DNA of 64,000 nucleotides from Bacteroides propionicigenes (GCF_018390535.1 NZ_JAHBBW010000016.1:19896-83895), one strand, 5' to 3'; counted from the stretch's first letter, positions 36,227 to 45,476 are shown. A program made the numbers and translations. Notes: a model not told the origin generated them from the sequence alone.

Positions 36227-36763
36227 TCACACCTCTTCCGTATCATCCAAAGCAAGCAGTCCTTCCGGCAGATCTACCGTAATAACCTTATGCTTTTGGT
36301 CGATGTCTATAATAAAATCTTCCTGTGCCGGAACCAGTAATTCTTCTCCTTTATAATCTACCACGAATAAAGTATTGATGGTCGATGTGTCTACATCCGT
36401 AACTTCACCCAACTTGCCGTGATGAATTTCCTCCATACGGAATCCTATAAAGAAATCCCAACTGAGTTCTCCCGGCCCGGCTTCTTCGGCGTACTTTACC
36501 GGGAAGTAGACTTCAATGTTGGTAAACATCCGTGCGCGTTCCGCCGTATCTACCCCTTCGAGTTTGACGAGAGCCGTAGTGTCCGAGCGAAAACGATATT
36601 CTTCCATAAAGAACGGTACGAATATCCCGTCCAACAGGCAAATGAGATATTCAGCCTCTACACGGTCGAATATGTCATCCGTAAAGGTGAATGACAACTC
36701 TCCATGAATGCCGTGAGGCTTGTTGAATATACCTATCTTATATACTTCTTCTTTGCGTATCAT
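36227..36763 (-). CDS. rimM: Ribosome maturation factor RimM
   Basis: 30S assembly factor binding S19. N-terminal RimM barrel (VYKIGIFNKPHGIHGELSF) and C-terminal PRC-barrel (GFRMEEIHHGKLGEVTDVD, LLVPAQEDFIIDID). 178 residues is normal. It lies 28 bases behind murA. Confidence 0.95.
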   Translation of the reverse strand: MIRKEEVYKIGIFNKPHGIHGELSFTFTDDIFDRVEAEYLICLLDGIFVPFFMEEYRFRSDTTALVKLEGVDTAERARMFTNIEVYFPVKYAEEAGPGELSWDFFIGFRMEEIHHGKLGEVTDVDTSTINTLFVVDYKGEELLVPAQEDFIIDIDQKHKVITVDLPEGLLALDDTEEV

Positions 36764-36791
36764 ACCGTTTTATTCTCTTATCACTCTCTTA

Positions 36792-38096
36792 TCATATTCT
36801 CGTTATTCTCGCTCCAAGTGCATTCAGTCGCCCTTCGATATTCTGATACCCTCGGTCTATCTGCTCGATGTTATGAATACGGCTGATGCCGTCGGCACTC
36901 ATGGCAGCTATCAGCAAAGCGATACCGGCACGGATATCCGGTGACGTCATATTGCCGCCACGCAGCTTGAAACCGTGATTATGCCCGATAACTACGGCAC
37001 GGTGCGGGTCGCACAGAATGATCTGCGCCCCCATATCTATCAGTTTGTCCACGAAGAACAGGCGGCTTTCAAACATCTTCTGATGAATCAGAACACTGCC
37101 TTTGGCTTGTGTGGCAACTACCAGCAATACGCTCAACAAGTCCGGTGTAAGTCCGGGCCAGGGAGCGTCGGCAATTGTCATGATGGAGCCGTCGATAAAG
37201 GATTCTATCTGATAAGTGTCCTGTGCAGGTACATAAATATCATCACCGCGTTGTTCCATTTTGATGCCTAAGCGTCGGAAACTGTCGGGGATGATGCCTA
37301 AGTTCTCGTGCGAGACGTTCTTGATGGTAAGTTCGCTCTTTGTCATGGCTGCCATACCGATGAAACTTCCTACTTCAATCATGTCCGGAAGAATCGTATG
37401 CTCTGTTCCATGCAGTTCGTCCACTCCCTCGATGGTGAGCAGGTTGGAAGCGATACCTTCTATTTTTGCGCCCATACGGTTCAGCATCCGGCAGAGTTGC
37501 TGTACGTAAGGCTCGCAGGCGGCATTGTAAATGGTCGTTTTGCCTTTAGCCAATACAGCTGCCATTACGATGTTGGCTGTTCCTGTGACAGACGCTTCAT
37601 CCAGCAGCATATAGCTGCCTTGCAGTTGCCGGGAGGATATTTCGTAAACCTCCCGTTTTTCGTTGTAAATAAAATCGGCTCCTAAATTTTGTATACCGAT
37701 GAAATGCGTATCCAGACGGCGGCGACCTATCTTGTCCCCGCCCGGTTTGGAAATCATAGCCTTACCGAAACGTGCTACCATTGGTCCTACCAACATGACA
37801 GAACCGCGCAGACTGGAGCATTTTTTCAGGAATTCATCGCTCTCCAAGTAGGCGAAGTCTATATTGACAGCCTGAAAGCTGTATGTATCAATACCTTTTT
37901 TCGATACGCAGACTCCCATGTCCCGCATCAACTGAATCAGGTTGTTCACGTCTAATATGTCCGGTATGTTGTGCACCGTTACCTCTTCGGCTGTAAGCAG
38001 CGTGGCGCAGATAATCTGCAACACTTCGTTCTTTGCTCCCTGAGGATAAATATCACCGGAAAGGCTGTGTCCGCCTTCTATTATAAATGAAGCCAT
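36792..38096 (-). CDS. murA: UDP-N-acetylglucosamine 1-carboxyvinyltransferase
   Basis: First committed step of peptidoglycan synthesis: transfers enolpyruvate from PEP to UDP-GlcNAc. Starts with FIIEGGHSLSGDI and has the catalytic loop KPGGDKIGRRRLDTH. In E. coli the matching place is the Cys115 attacked by fosfomycin; here it is Asp121. Asp at this position is known from fosfomycin-resistant MurA of other bacteria and keeps catalysis. 434 residues is normal. Part of the tsaB operon, 11 bases after the DUF4290 gene. Confidence 0.97.
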   Translation of the reverse strand: MASFIIEGGHSLSGDIYPQGAKNEVLQIICATLLTAEEVTVHNIPDILDVNNLIQLMRDMGVCVSKKGIDTYSFQAVNIDFAYLESDEFLKKCSSLRGSVMLVGPMVARFGKAMISKPGGDKIGRRRLDTHFIGIQNLGADFIYNEKREVYEISSRQLQGSYMLLDEASVTGTANIVMAAVLAKGKTTIYNAACEPYVQQLCRMLNRMGAKIEGIASNLLTIEGVDELHGTEHTILPDMIEVGSFIGMAAMTKSELTIKNVSHENLGIIPDSFRRLGIKMEQRGDDIYVPAQDTYQIESFIDGSIMTIADAPWPGLTPDLLSVLLVVATQAKGSVLIHQKMFESRLFFVDKLIDMGAQIILCDPHRAVVIGHNHGFKLRGGNMTSPDIRAGIALLIAAMSADGISRIHNIEQIDRGYQNIEGRLNALGARITRI

Positions 38097-38107
38097 GGAA
38101 TTAGTGG

Positions 38108-38728
38108 TTAGTATTTCCTTTTATTGTTTCTGTTGTTGTTCCTGTTGTTCTGGTTGTTTATCTTCGGGCGATAATTCTGTTCAATCCGTTCGGACATCAG
38201 GCGCAGAAGGCTGTCGGTCATTTGCAGTTTGCCGTCGGACAGTTCTGCAAGGTCGTCCGCTATCTTGCGATCGTCGATGGTATCCTTGTTCCAAGCCATA
38301 TAATCTTTCTTCATATGGTTGCATATCAGCGCAACGAGGTTTTGCTTCTCTTCTCCTTCGGGGAAGTCGATGGCTTTCTTAATCAGCACTTCCAACGTGC
38401 GGCCGTAATGACGGTAGCGGATTTTAGTGCTGGGATAGGGAACAACTTCAGGTTTGGTCCTCAGATTATCCTTGCGGATGATTTCGTATGGATAGTTAAT
38501 GTCCAGTTTGAAATCGGCCATGATGGCAAGATGATCCCAAAGTTTATGTTTGAAATCGGGTACGTCTCGCAAGTGAGGAAACATATTTCCCATGATGTTG
38601 ATAATGGTGTTTGCACAACGCTGACGCTCAGCGCGGTCCTCGATGGTCAATGCATGGTCTACCATATTCTGGATGCTGCGGCCGTATTCCGGCAAAGGCA
38701 TCCGCTTTTGTTGAGTATTATATTGCAT
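38108..38728 (-). CDS. DUF4290 family protein
   Basis: 206 residues, Bacteroidetes-specific family of unknown function. Begins MQYNTQQKRMPLPEYGRSIQ; has LRDVPDFKHKLWDHLAIM and ends in an Asn/Arg-rich tail. No membrane segment. Placed between tsaB and murA with gaps of 12 and 11 bases, so tightly co-expressed with cell-wall and translation genes. Confidence 0.88.
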   Translation of the reverse strand: MQYNTQQKRMPLPEYGRSIQNMVDHALTIEDRAERQRCANTIINIMGNMFPHLRDVPDFKHKLWDHLAIMADFKLDINYPYEIIRKDNLRTKPEVVPYPSTKIRYRHYGRTLEVLIKKAIDFPEGEEKQNLVALICNHMKKDYMAWNKDTIDDRKIADDLAELSDGKLQMTDSLLRLMSERIEQNYRPKINNQNNRNNNRNNKRKY

Positions 38729-38740
38729 AATCTTTAATAG

Positions 38741-39433
38741 TTATAAAAGTTTTTTCGGTTGGCTTGCCACGAACTCCTTCAGGTAGAACGGTTCGAAATA
38801 GGCAACGTCCTTAAAATCCTCTTCGGCTATGGCTTTTTCCGCCAGCGGAAACATCATGCTTGCCAGCGGGCGGATGCCGTCGATGAAGTGCGCATTGGGA
38901 TGTGCAATCTTTTCTTTGCACTTGGCTGCGCCGTCACCAAAGAAGTATACGGGGTGCTTGTCCAGATACTCCCGATATGAGTTTTCGTCCACTATATCGG
39001 CGGCAATTTCGCGTACGGGTTTCAAGGCACGGTCATAAACGGCTGCATATACTTCCATGCGCCGTGCGTCAATCATCGGACACAACAACGCATCTTCCGG
39101 CAACTCTTCGTGGTAAAGCAACACCGGTACACACTGCACTTTGAGGGTGGGCAGTCCGATAAGCGGCAGGTTGCGACCATAGCAGACTCCTTTTGCCATA
39201 GATACGCCGATACGCAATCCTGTGTAAGAGCCGGGACCGCAACTTACGGCAACGGCGTCCAGCGGCATGGCATGGCTGTCGGCAAACGACAGGGCCTCGT
39301 CCACGAATACTCCCAGTGATACTGCGTGTGAAGGACCGTTCAGGTCTTCTTTTTTGAAAACGTTCTGCCCGTCTTCGCTCACAGCTACGGAGCAGGCCGA
39401 AGTGGACGTTTCAATATGCAAGATACATGACAT
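38741..39433 (-). CDS. tsaB: tRNA threonylcarbamoyladenosine protein TsaB
   Basis: ASKHA-fold partner of TsaD in making t6A37 of ANN-decoding tRNAs. N-terminal ILHIETST and VAVSCGPGSYTGLRIGVSMAKG are the family signature. 230 residues is normal. First gene of the operon tsaB-DUF4290-murA-rimM-M23-dxr-rseP, with a -7 box at 39467..39460. Confidence 0.95.
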   Translation of the reverse strand: MSCILHIETSTSACSVAVSEDGQNVFKKEDLNGPSHAVSLGVFVDEALSFADSHAMPLDAVAVSCGPGSYTGLRIGVSMAKGVCYGRNLPLIGLPTLKVQCVPVLLYHEELPEDALLCPMIDARRMEVYAAVYDRALKPVREIAADIVDENSYREYLDKHPVYFFGDGAAKCKEKIAHPNAHFIDGIRPLASMMFPLAEKAIAEEDFKDVAYFEPFYLKEFVASQPKKLL

Positions 39434-39459
39434 AGCTTCTATTCTGAATTTTATTGTGG

Positions 39460-39507
39460 CAAATTTACGTGATTATTTTCACTAATTAAAATAATCGTGT
39501 AATTTTG
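39460..39507. promoter_or_regulatory. Divergent tsaB / yicC promoters with a central palindrome
   Basis: TAAATTTG reads leftward at 39467..39460 and TAATTTTG rightward at 39500..39507. Between them GATTATTTT (39471..39479) and AAAATAATC (39488..39496) form a 9-bp inverted repeat that could be a shared operator. Confidence 0.5.
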
Positions 39508-39524
39508 CGCAAAACTATAACATT

Positions 39525-40403
39525 ATGATACAATCTATGACGGGCTACGGCAAAGCGACTGCCGAGTTGTCCGATAAGAAAATCAATGTTGAGATTAAGT
39601 CGCTCAACAGTAAAGCAATGGATTTGTCTGCCCGTATTGCTCCGCTTTACAGGGAGAAGGAAATGGAAATCCGCAATGAAATATCCAAGATGCTGGAGCG
39701 TGGCAAGGTCGATTTCAGCCTTTGGATTGAGAAGAAAGATGCAGAACAACTGGCTACTCCTATCAATCAGGAATTGGTGGAGGCTTACTATAAACGGATT
39801 AAGGAAATTTCAGCGACGGCCGGTATTCCCGAACCTGCCGATTGGTTTGCCACGCTGCTGCGTATGCCGGATGTGATGACTAAGAATGAAACTCAGGAAC
39901 TGAGCGACGAAGAATGGGCGGTGGTTCATGCAGCGGTAGAAGAGGCAATCAATCATCTGACAGACTTCCGCAAGCAGGAAGGCGCTGCGTTGGAGAAGAA
40001 GTTCCGTGAGAAAATTGCGAATATCGCCCGGTTGCTCGAATCGGTTGCACCGTACGAGCAGGAACGGGTAGGCAAGGTCAAAGACCGCATTACCGATGCC
40101 CTTGAAAAAACGTTGAGCGTAGATTACGATAAGAACCGCCTTGAACAGGAACTTATCTACTATATCGAGAAACTGGACGTCAACGAAGAGAAACAACGGC
40201 TTTCCAATCATCTGAAATACTTCATCAGTACGCTCGAGAGCGGTAGCGGACAGGGCAAGAAGCTGGGATTCATTGCGCAGGAAATGGGGCGTGAAATCAA
40301 TACTTTAGGCAGTAAGTCCAACCATGCCGAGATGCAGAAGATTGTAGTGCAGATGAAGGATGAACTGGAACAAATAAAGGAACAAGTCCTGAATGTGATG
40401 TAA
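39525..40403 (+). CDS. YicC family protein
   Basis: 292 residues, YicC/YloC family; the E. coli member is an endoribonuclease. Begins MIQSMTGYGKA, the family signature, and ends with the DUF1732 core KYFISTLESGSGQGKKLGFIAQEMGREINTLGSKSN. Followed by gmk after 74 bases, an arrangement common to many bacteria. Confidence 0.93.
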   Translation: MIQSMTGYGKATAELSDKKINVEIKSLNSKAMDLSARIAPLYREKEMEIRNEISKMLERGKVDFSLWIEKKDAEQLATPINQELVEAYYKRIKEISATAGIPEPADWFATLLRMPDVMTKNETQELSDEEWAVVHAAVEEAINHLTDFRKQEGAALEKKFREKIANIARLLESVAPYEQERVGKVKDRITDALEKTLSVDYDKNRLEQELIYYIEKLDVNEEKQRLSNHLKYFISTLESGSGQGKKLGFIAQEMGREINTLGSKSNHAEMQKIVVQMKDELEQIKEQVLNVM

Positions 40404-40477
40404 GGAGCAGACTCCGAATGCCACACGGCAGAGTATTAAATAGTAAATTGTAAATCGTCAAATAGTAAATACCATCA

Positions 40478-41041
40478 ATGGGTAAACTGATTATATTTTC
40501 CGCCCCCTCCGGTTCGGGCAAGTCCACGATTATCAACTATCTGTTGGCGCAGAACCTGAACTTGGCTTTTTCTATCTCCGCAACCAGCCGCCCGCCGCGC
40601 GGTACTGAACAGAACGGCGTGGAATACTTTTTCCTTACTCCCGACGAGTTCCGGAGCCGTATAGCCAATGATGAGTTTTTGGAATATGAAGAAGTCTATC
40701 AAGACCGTTTTTACGGGACGCTGAAAGAACAGGTGGAAAAGCAATTGGCTGCGGGACAGAATGTAGTGTTTGACGTAGATGTGGTAGGCGGTTGCAACAT
40801 CAAGAAGTTCTACGGTGAGCGTGCCTTGTCTGTTTTCATCCAGCCGCCTTCCGTGGAAGAACTGCGCAAGCGTTTGGTGGGGCGTGGCACGGATGCTCCC
40901 GAAGTCATTGAGAGCCGTGTGGCAAAAGCCGAATATGAACTTGGCTTTGCTCCGAAGTTCGATACGGTAATTATCAACGATGATTTGGAGACGGCCAAGG
41001 CGGAAGCCCTGAAAGTAATCACCCGATTCCTCAATTCTTAA
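40478..41041 (+). CDS. gmk: Guanylate kinase
   Basis: GMP to GDP using ATP. P-loop FSAPSGSGKSTI, then SISATSRPPRGTEQNGVEYFF (GMP-binding) and VVFDVDVVGG. 187 residues is normal. Between yicC and nadD. Confidence 0.97.
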   Translation: MGKLIIFSAPSGSGKSTIINYLLAQNLNLAFSISATSRPPRGTEQNGVEYFFLTPDEFRSRIANDEFLEYEEVYQDRFYGTLKEQVEKQLAAGQNVVFDVDVVGGCNIKKFYGERALSVFIQPPSVEELRKRLVGRGTDAPEVIESRVAKAEYELGFAPKFDTVIINDDLETAKAEALKVITRFLNS

Positions 41042-41056
41042 TTCTCAATTAGCCAA

Positions 41057-41620
41057 GTGGACATAGGTATCTTCAGCGGCTCATTCAATCCGGTGCACAT
41101 CGGGCATCTGGCCCTTGCCAACTATCTTTGTGAATACGAAGGGCTGGACGAGGTATGGTTCATGGTAACTCCGCATAATCCGCTGAAAGAGGAAACATTG
41201 CTGATGAACGATGAATTACGTTTGAGGCTGGTGCAACTTGCCATTGCGGGTTATCCCAAATTCCGTGCTTCCGACTTTGAGTTCCATTTGCCGCGTCCGT
41301 CCTATACCGTTCATACGCTTGATAAACTGAAGCAGGCTTATCCGCAAGATACTTTCCACCTCATTGTAGGTTCTGATAACTGGTTGCTTTTTCCGCGCTG
41401 GTATCAGTCGGAGCGCATTCTTGCAGAAAATCCTGTTCTTGTCTATCCCCGTCCGGGTTATGCGGTAGACAAGGATACTTTACCTCAAAATGTAAAACTG
41501 GCCTCTTCGCCTACCTTCGAAATCAGTTCTACCTTTATCCGCCGGGCAATGGAGGAGGGCAGGGATGTGCGCTATTTCCTGCATCCGGCTGTTTACGATG
41601 CGTTGAAACGCAAAGAATAG
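41057..41620 (+). CDS. nadD: Nicotinate-nucleotide adenylyltransferase
   Basis: NAD synthesis: NaMN plus ATP to deamido-NAD. GIFSGSFNPVHIGHLALA (nucleotidyltransferase HxGH: HIGH) and the C-terminal FEISSTFIRRA (SxTxxR) are clear. The only suitable start is a GTG at 41057, giving 187 residues, which is normal. 15 bases after gmk. Confidence 0.94.
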   Translation: MDIGIFSGSFNPVHIGHLALANYLCEYEGLDEVWFMVTPHNPLKEETLLMNDELRLRLVQLAIAGYPKFRASDFEFHLPRPSYTVHTLDKLKQAYPQDTFHLIVGSDNWLLFPRWYQSERILAENPVLVYPRPGYAVDKDTLPQNVKLASSPTFEISSTFIRRAMEEGRDVRYFLHPAVYDALKRKE

Positions 41621-41691
41621 TATTGTTTTGCCTGTTCGTTGGCACAACCTTGCCTATCCGTTGGCACAACTGTGCCTCTTTGTTGGCAAAG

Positions 41692-41721
41692 TTGTGCCAC
41701 CTAGGTGGCACAAAATAATTT
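41692..41721. terminator. Perfect 22-bp palindrome, bidirectional terminator
   Basis: TTGTGCCACC/GGTGGCACAA with a CTAG centre (41692..41713), followed by AATAATTTT. Partial copies of GTTGGCACAA precede it at about 41638 and 41660. It separates the convergent nadD and GTPase genes. Confidence 0.65.
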
Positions 41722-41739
41722 TAGACTTTGCTCCGATTC

Positions 41740-42924
41740 TTATTCCAGGCATTTGTCAAGGTCGCGTATAATTTGTTCCTTATCCATATGCTGGCCGATG
41801 AATACGATTTTCTGCATACGGTCGCCGTACTTTTCGTCCCAGTCACGTAGTAGTCCGGGTTCTTGGCGCATCAGTTCGATTAAGTCTTCTTCGGGTGCTG
41901 TGGCATACCATAGGCCTGCTTCGGTCAATTGCTTTTGCGTACCTGCCTGTTCGAAGAGGTAGGACATATCGCGGTTGTGGCTGAAGTAGCATACACCTTT
42001 GGCACGAATGATATTCCGGCTCCATTTGGTAGCGATGAAATGGTCGAATTTGTGAATGTCGAAAGCCGGACGGCGATAATAAACAAAAGTTCCGATGCCG
42101 TATTCCTCTGCTTCACCCTCTTCATGATGGTGGTGATGTTCATGCTCTTCGTGATGGTGTTCATGTGCTTCTTTTTCCTCTTCTTCGGTGGCTTGTTTTT
42201 CTATTCCGCGAATCCATCCGGCCGATGTGGCTGCACGTTCAAAATCGAACATTCTTGTATGGATAATTTTTTCCAAGTTTACATCCGCATAATTGCATTC
42301 GATGATTTCGGCGCCGGGCTGCAAGGTGTGTATAATTTGCTTGATACGTTGCAGCTCTTCGGGTGATACTTCCGCTGCCTTGTTCAGAAGGATTATGTTG
42401 CAGAACTCAATCTGTTGGATGATAAGGTTCTCGATATCCTCCTCATCAATTCCTTTCCGGGTAAGGTCGTTACCGCAGGAAAATTCGCTTTGCAGGCGCA
42501 AGGCATCCACTACGGTGGTGATGCAGTCCAGACGGCAAATGCCATACTTGGTATACATACCTCCCATGCGGGGGATGGAGCAAATGGTCTGTGCGATAGG
42601 CTCAGGTTCGCAGATACCGCTGGCTTCGATAACAATATAATCGAAACGTTCCATCCGCATGATTTCTCCTATTTGTTCTATCAAGTCCATTTTCAGCGTA
42701 CAACAGATGCAGCCGTTTTGAAGCGCAACGAGACTTTCGTCTTTTTTGCCGACGACACCGCCCTTTTGAATGAGGTCCGCATCAATGTTTACCTCGCCTA
42801 TGTCATTGACGATAACGGCGAACTTGATACCTTGTTTGTTAGAAAGAATGTGGTTCACTAAAGTTGTTTTACCGCTGCCCAGATAACCGGTAAGGAGCAG
42901 TACGGGAATCTCTTTTGTTGTCAT
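41740..42924 (-). CDS. CobW/COG0523-type GTPase with His-rich loop
   Basis: G3E-family GTPase, putative metal chaperone. P-loop GYLGSGKTTL (13-22), metal-binding C72-I-C-C75, Walker B and NKAAEV guanine specificity region (~181). A histidine run with 10 His in residues 254-267 precedes the CobW C-terminal domain (FHKFDHFIATKWS-type segment). The His run points to zinc or nickel loading. The target metalloprotein is not evident: neighbours are nadD and a hydrolase. No zinc-repressor site was recognised upstream. Confidence 0.9.
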   Translation of the reverse strand: MTTKEIPVLLLTGYLGSGKTTLVNHILSNKQGIKFAVIVNDIGEVNIDADLIQKGGVVGKKDESLVALQNGCICCTLKMDLIEQIGEIMRMERFDYIVIEASGICEPEPIAQTICSIPRMGGMYTKYGICRLDCITTVVDALRLQSEFSCGNDLTRKGIDEEDIENLIIQQIEFCNIILLNKAAEVSPEELQRIKQIIHTLQPGAEIIECNYADVNLEKIIHTRMFDFERAATSAGWIRGIEKQATEEEEKEAHEHHHEEHEHHHHHEEGEAEEYGIGTFVYYRRPAFDIHKFDHFIATKWSRNIIRAKGVCYFSHNRDMSYLFEQAGTQKQLTEAGLWYATAPEEDLIELMRQEPGLLRDWDEKYGDRMQKIVFIGQHMDKEQIIRDLDKCLE

Positions 42925-42952
42925 ATTGGTTTTGAATCTCTATCTTATTTGT

Positions 42953-43921
42953 TTACTTGTTTCTCTTAATGAACTGCACGATTGTATTCAGCAATGTGTC
43001 ATTGACGGGTAATGACGGGTTATTGTACACAGCCATTTGTTGTTGGGGGTTGATGCTCTCACAGTCTTTCAATACATGGTTCATCTTGTCTACCAACTTT
43101 AACTCAGCTTGGGAAGATGCTTTCTTTAGCAGCGTTGCGTCCTCTTCCTGTACTTGAATGTCGTTTTTACCTTGGAGAATCAGTACGGGCATTTTTAGGG
43201 AGGCGATAACGGTCTGAGGATTATATTTGTACCACGAAATGAGGTAGGGCTGCACGGAAGGGCGGAACAGGGTTTGCAGATAAGGAGGGATTTGCGCTAC
43301 TTCTTTTCCGTTCCTCAAAGACCGGTTGATGCCTGCCACTTCTTTTTGTATGGATTCCGGCGTCATTTGGGTAATGAGTTGTTTTTCTATGATTTCATAT
43401 GCGGGACTGCCTGCACCTGCGATGGAAATAAAACTCTTCACTTTTGGCCGGTTTGTGCAGGCAAGCATTCCGATAAGTGAACCTTCACTGTGTCCTGCCA
43501 CTGTTATGCCGGTGAAACGCTTGTCTTTGGCAAGAAAGTCTATCCAGCCCGTAACGTCGTTTACATAATCCTCGAAGCGTAACAGGGACTCTTCTTGACC
43601 GGCTGAGGCACTGCCGGCTATACCGCGCTTGTCGAAACGGAGGGAAGCGATACCTTCCTGTACCAGTCCTTCCGCAAGGAATTTCAGTGAATTATTTTTC
43701 ATCATGGGGTTATTTCCGTCCATGTCGGTGGGGCCGGAACCGGCAATTAGCAGCACTACGGGACAGGTTTTTGCATTGGCAGGCAACAGAAGTTTACCTT
43801 TGATATTTCCGTTGGCAGTATTCAATGTAACGGGATGTTCCTCGGATGTGAGAGGCTGTGCCTGGCAGTGAGGATTGGCAAACAGGGCCAGGCTGAATAA
43901 GAGTAAGAGCAAATGTTTCAT
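42953..43921 (-). CDS. Secreted alpha/beta hydrolase
   Basis: 322 residues, cleavable signal (ends HCQAQ). Serine-hydrolase motifs: oxyanion VVLLIAGSGPTDMDGN, RFDKRGIAGS, nucleophile elbow AGHSEGSLIG, catalytic Asp in LILQGKNDIQV and His in KMNHVLKD. Similar to periplasmic esterase/peptidase-like hydrolases. Substrate unknown. Lies 28 bases downstream of nothing on its own strand: the second glutamate dehydrogenase upstream is closed off by a terminator, so it is probably its own unit or read through. Confidence 0.85.
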   Translation of the reverse strand: MKHLLLLLFSLALFANPHCQAQPLTSEEHPVTLNTANGNIKGKLLLPANAKTCPVVLLIAGSGPTDMDGNNPMMKNNSLKFLAEGLVQEGIASLRFDKRGIAGSASAGQEESLLRFEDYVNDVTGWIDFLAKDKRFTGITVAGHSEGSLIGMLACTNRPKVKSFISIAGAGSPAYEIIEKQLITQMTPESIQKEVAGINRSLRNGKEVAQIPPYLQTLFRPSVQPYLISWYKYNPQTVIASLKMPVLILQGKNDIQVQEEDATLLKKASSQAELKLVDKMNHVLKDCESINPQQQMAVYNNPSLPVNDTLLNTIVQFIKRNK

Positions 43922-43979
43922 ATGATTTGTTTTTGAAATCTCTTTAACAGGGAGTAAATGTAGACAATATTATTAAATA

Positions 43980-44025
43980 AAAAAATAGAGGCGGAAAACA
44001 TTGTAGCTTTCCACCTCTATTTTTT
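43980..44025 (-). terminator. Terminator after the second glutamate dehydrogenase
   Basis: 18-base arms 43980..43997 and 44008..44025 with one mismatch (AAATAGAGG / CCTCTATTT core) and T-run on the minus strand. Confidence 0.75.
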
Positions 44026-44047
44026 ATTATACTATGGCTGTCTGTTC

Positions 44048-45385
44048 TTACAGGATACCTTGTGCCATCATGGCCTTGGCTACCTTCATGAATCCGGCAA
44101 CGTTGGCGCCTTTCACGTAGTTCACGTAACCGTTTTCTTCCGTACCGTACTGTACACAAGCGGCATGGATATTCTTCATGATGCTTTTCAGCTTCTCGTC
44201 CACTTCTTCGGAACTCCAACCCAGTTTGATGGAGTTCTGAGTCATTTCAAGCCCTGATACTGATACACCGCCGGCATTGGCTGCCTTGCCCGGAGCATAC
44301 AGAATCTTAGCTTCTTGGAATACTTTGATTGCTTCGGGAGTAGAAGGCATATTTGCACCTTCGGATACTGCCATCACACCGTTGGCGATGAGTTTCTTGG
44401 CGTCGTCACCGTTAATTTCATTCTGAGTGGCAGATGGCAAGGCAATATCAGCTTTTTCACCCCAGGGACGTGCGCCTTCTACGTATTTGACACCCGGATA
44501 TTGCTCTGCATATTCGCGGATACGTCCACGATAGAGGTTTTTCAGTTCCATGATGTAGTCCAGTTTTTCACGGTCGATACCTGCGGGGTCATATATATAA
44601 CCGTCAGAGTCGGACATGGTTAACACTTTACCGCCCATTTCCAGTACTTTTTCGGCAGTGTATTGAGCTACGTTGCCCGAACCGGAAATCAAACAAGTCT
44701 TGCCTTTGAGGTCAGTGCCTTTGGTTTTCAGCATTTCCAGCAGGAAGTATATGTTACCGTAACCTGTAGCTTCGGGACGAATCAGCGAACCGCCGAATTC
44801 GCGGCCTTTTCCTGTGAATGTTCCGGTAAATTCGTGAGTCAGTTTCTTGTACATACCGAACATGAAACCTACTTCGCGGCCGCCTACACCGATGTCACCC
44901 GCAGGAACGTCAGTTTCAGGACCGATGTGACGCCACAGTTCCAGCATGAAGGCTTGAACGAAACGCATCACTTCCGCATTTGACTTGCCGCGCGGAGAGA
45001 AGTCCGAACCACCTTTACCGCCACCCATAGGCAGAGTGGTCAGTGAGTTTTTGAAAGTCTGTTCGAAAGCGAGGAATTTCAAGATGGAGAGGTTTACGGA
45101 AGCGTGGAAACGGATACCGCCTTTGTACGGGCCGATGGCGTTGTTGTGTTGTACACGGTAACCCATGTTGGTCTGCACGTTACCCTTATCATCCACCCAA
45201 GTAACACGGAATTGGTAAACGCGATCGGGGATGCAAAGACGTTCAATCAGATTGGCTTTGTCAAACTCCGGATGTTTGTTGTACTCTTCTTCAATAGTAG
45301 AGAGAACTTCTTCTACTGCCTGATGATACTCCGGTTCGTTGGGGAACCGTCTTTTCAAATCTTCTAATACCTTAGCTGCATTCAT
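44048..45385 (-). CDS. gdhA: NADP-type glutamate dehydrogenase
   Basis: 445 residues, paralogue of the gene at 27169. Same catalytic segments (PMGGGKGGSDF, PAGDIGVGGRE). The dinucleotide site reads SGSGNVAQYTAEKV and SDSDGYIYDP, as in the NADP enzyme of E. coli, so an anabolic ammonium-assimilating role is inferred. It has its own -7 box (45476..45469) with an ~85-base leader. Malic enzyme lies upstream on the same strand but a strong terminator separates them. Confidence 0.94.
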   Translation of the reverse strand: MNAAKVLEDLKRRFPNEPEYHQAVEEVLSTIEEEYNKHPEFDKANLIERLCIPDRVYQFRVTWVDDKGNVQTNMGYRVQHNNAIGPYKGGIRFHASVNLSILKFLAFEQTFKNSLTTLPMGGGKGGSDFSPRGKSNAEVMRFVQAFMLELWRHIGPETDVPAGDIGVGGREVGFMFGMYKKLTHEFTGTFTGKGREFGGSLIRPEATGYGNIYFLLEMLKTKGTDLKGKTCLISGSGNVAQYTAEKVLEMGGKVLTMSDSDGYIYDPAGIDREKLDYIMELKNLYRGRIREYAEQYPGVKYVEGARPWGEKADIALPSATQNEINGDDAKKLIANGVMAVSEGANMPSTPEAIKVFQEAKILYAPGKAANAGGVSVSGLEMTQNSIKLGWSSEEVDEKLKSIMKNIHAACVQYGTEENGYVNYVKGANVAGFMKVAKAMMAQGIL

Positions 45386-45468
45386 AATCTATATTCTTTT
45401 ATTTGGTTACATATTCGTATTATAAAGTGGTAATTGTCACCTTATCACTTTTTTCTTGTTTGCGGTTG

Positions 45469-45476
45469 CAAAAGTA
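45469..45476 (-). promoter_or_regulatory. -7 box of the second glutamate dehydrogenase
   Basis: TACTTTTG on the minus strand, followed by CAACCGC. The leader to 45385 includes a short imperfect inverted repeat around GGTAATTGTCACC. Confidence 0.55.
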
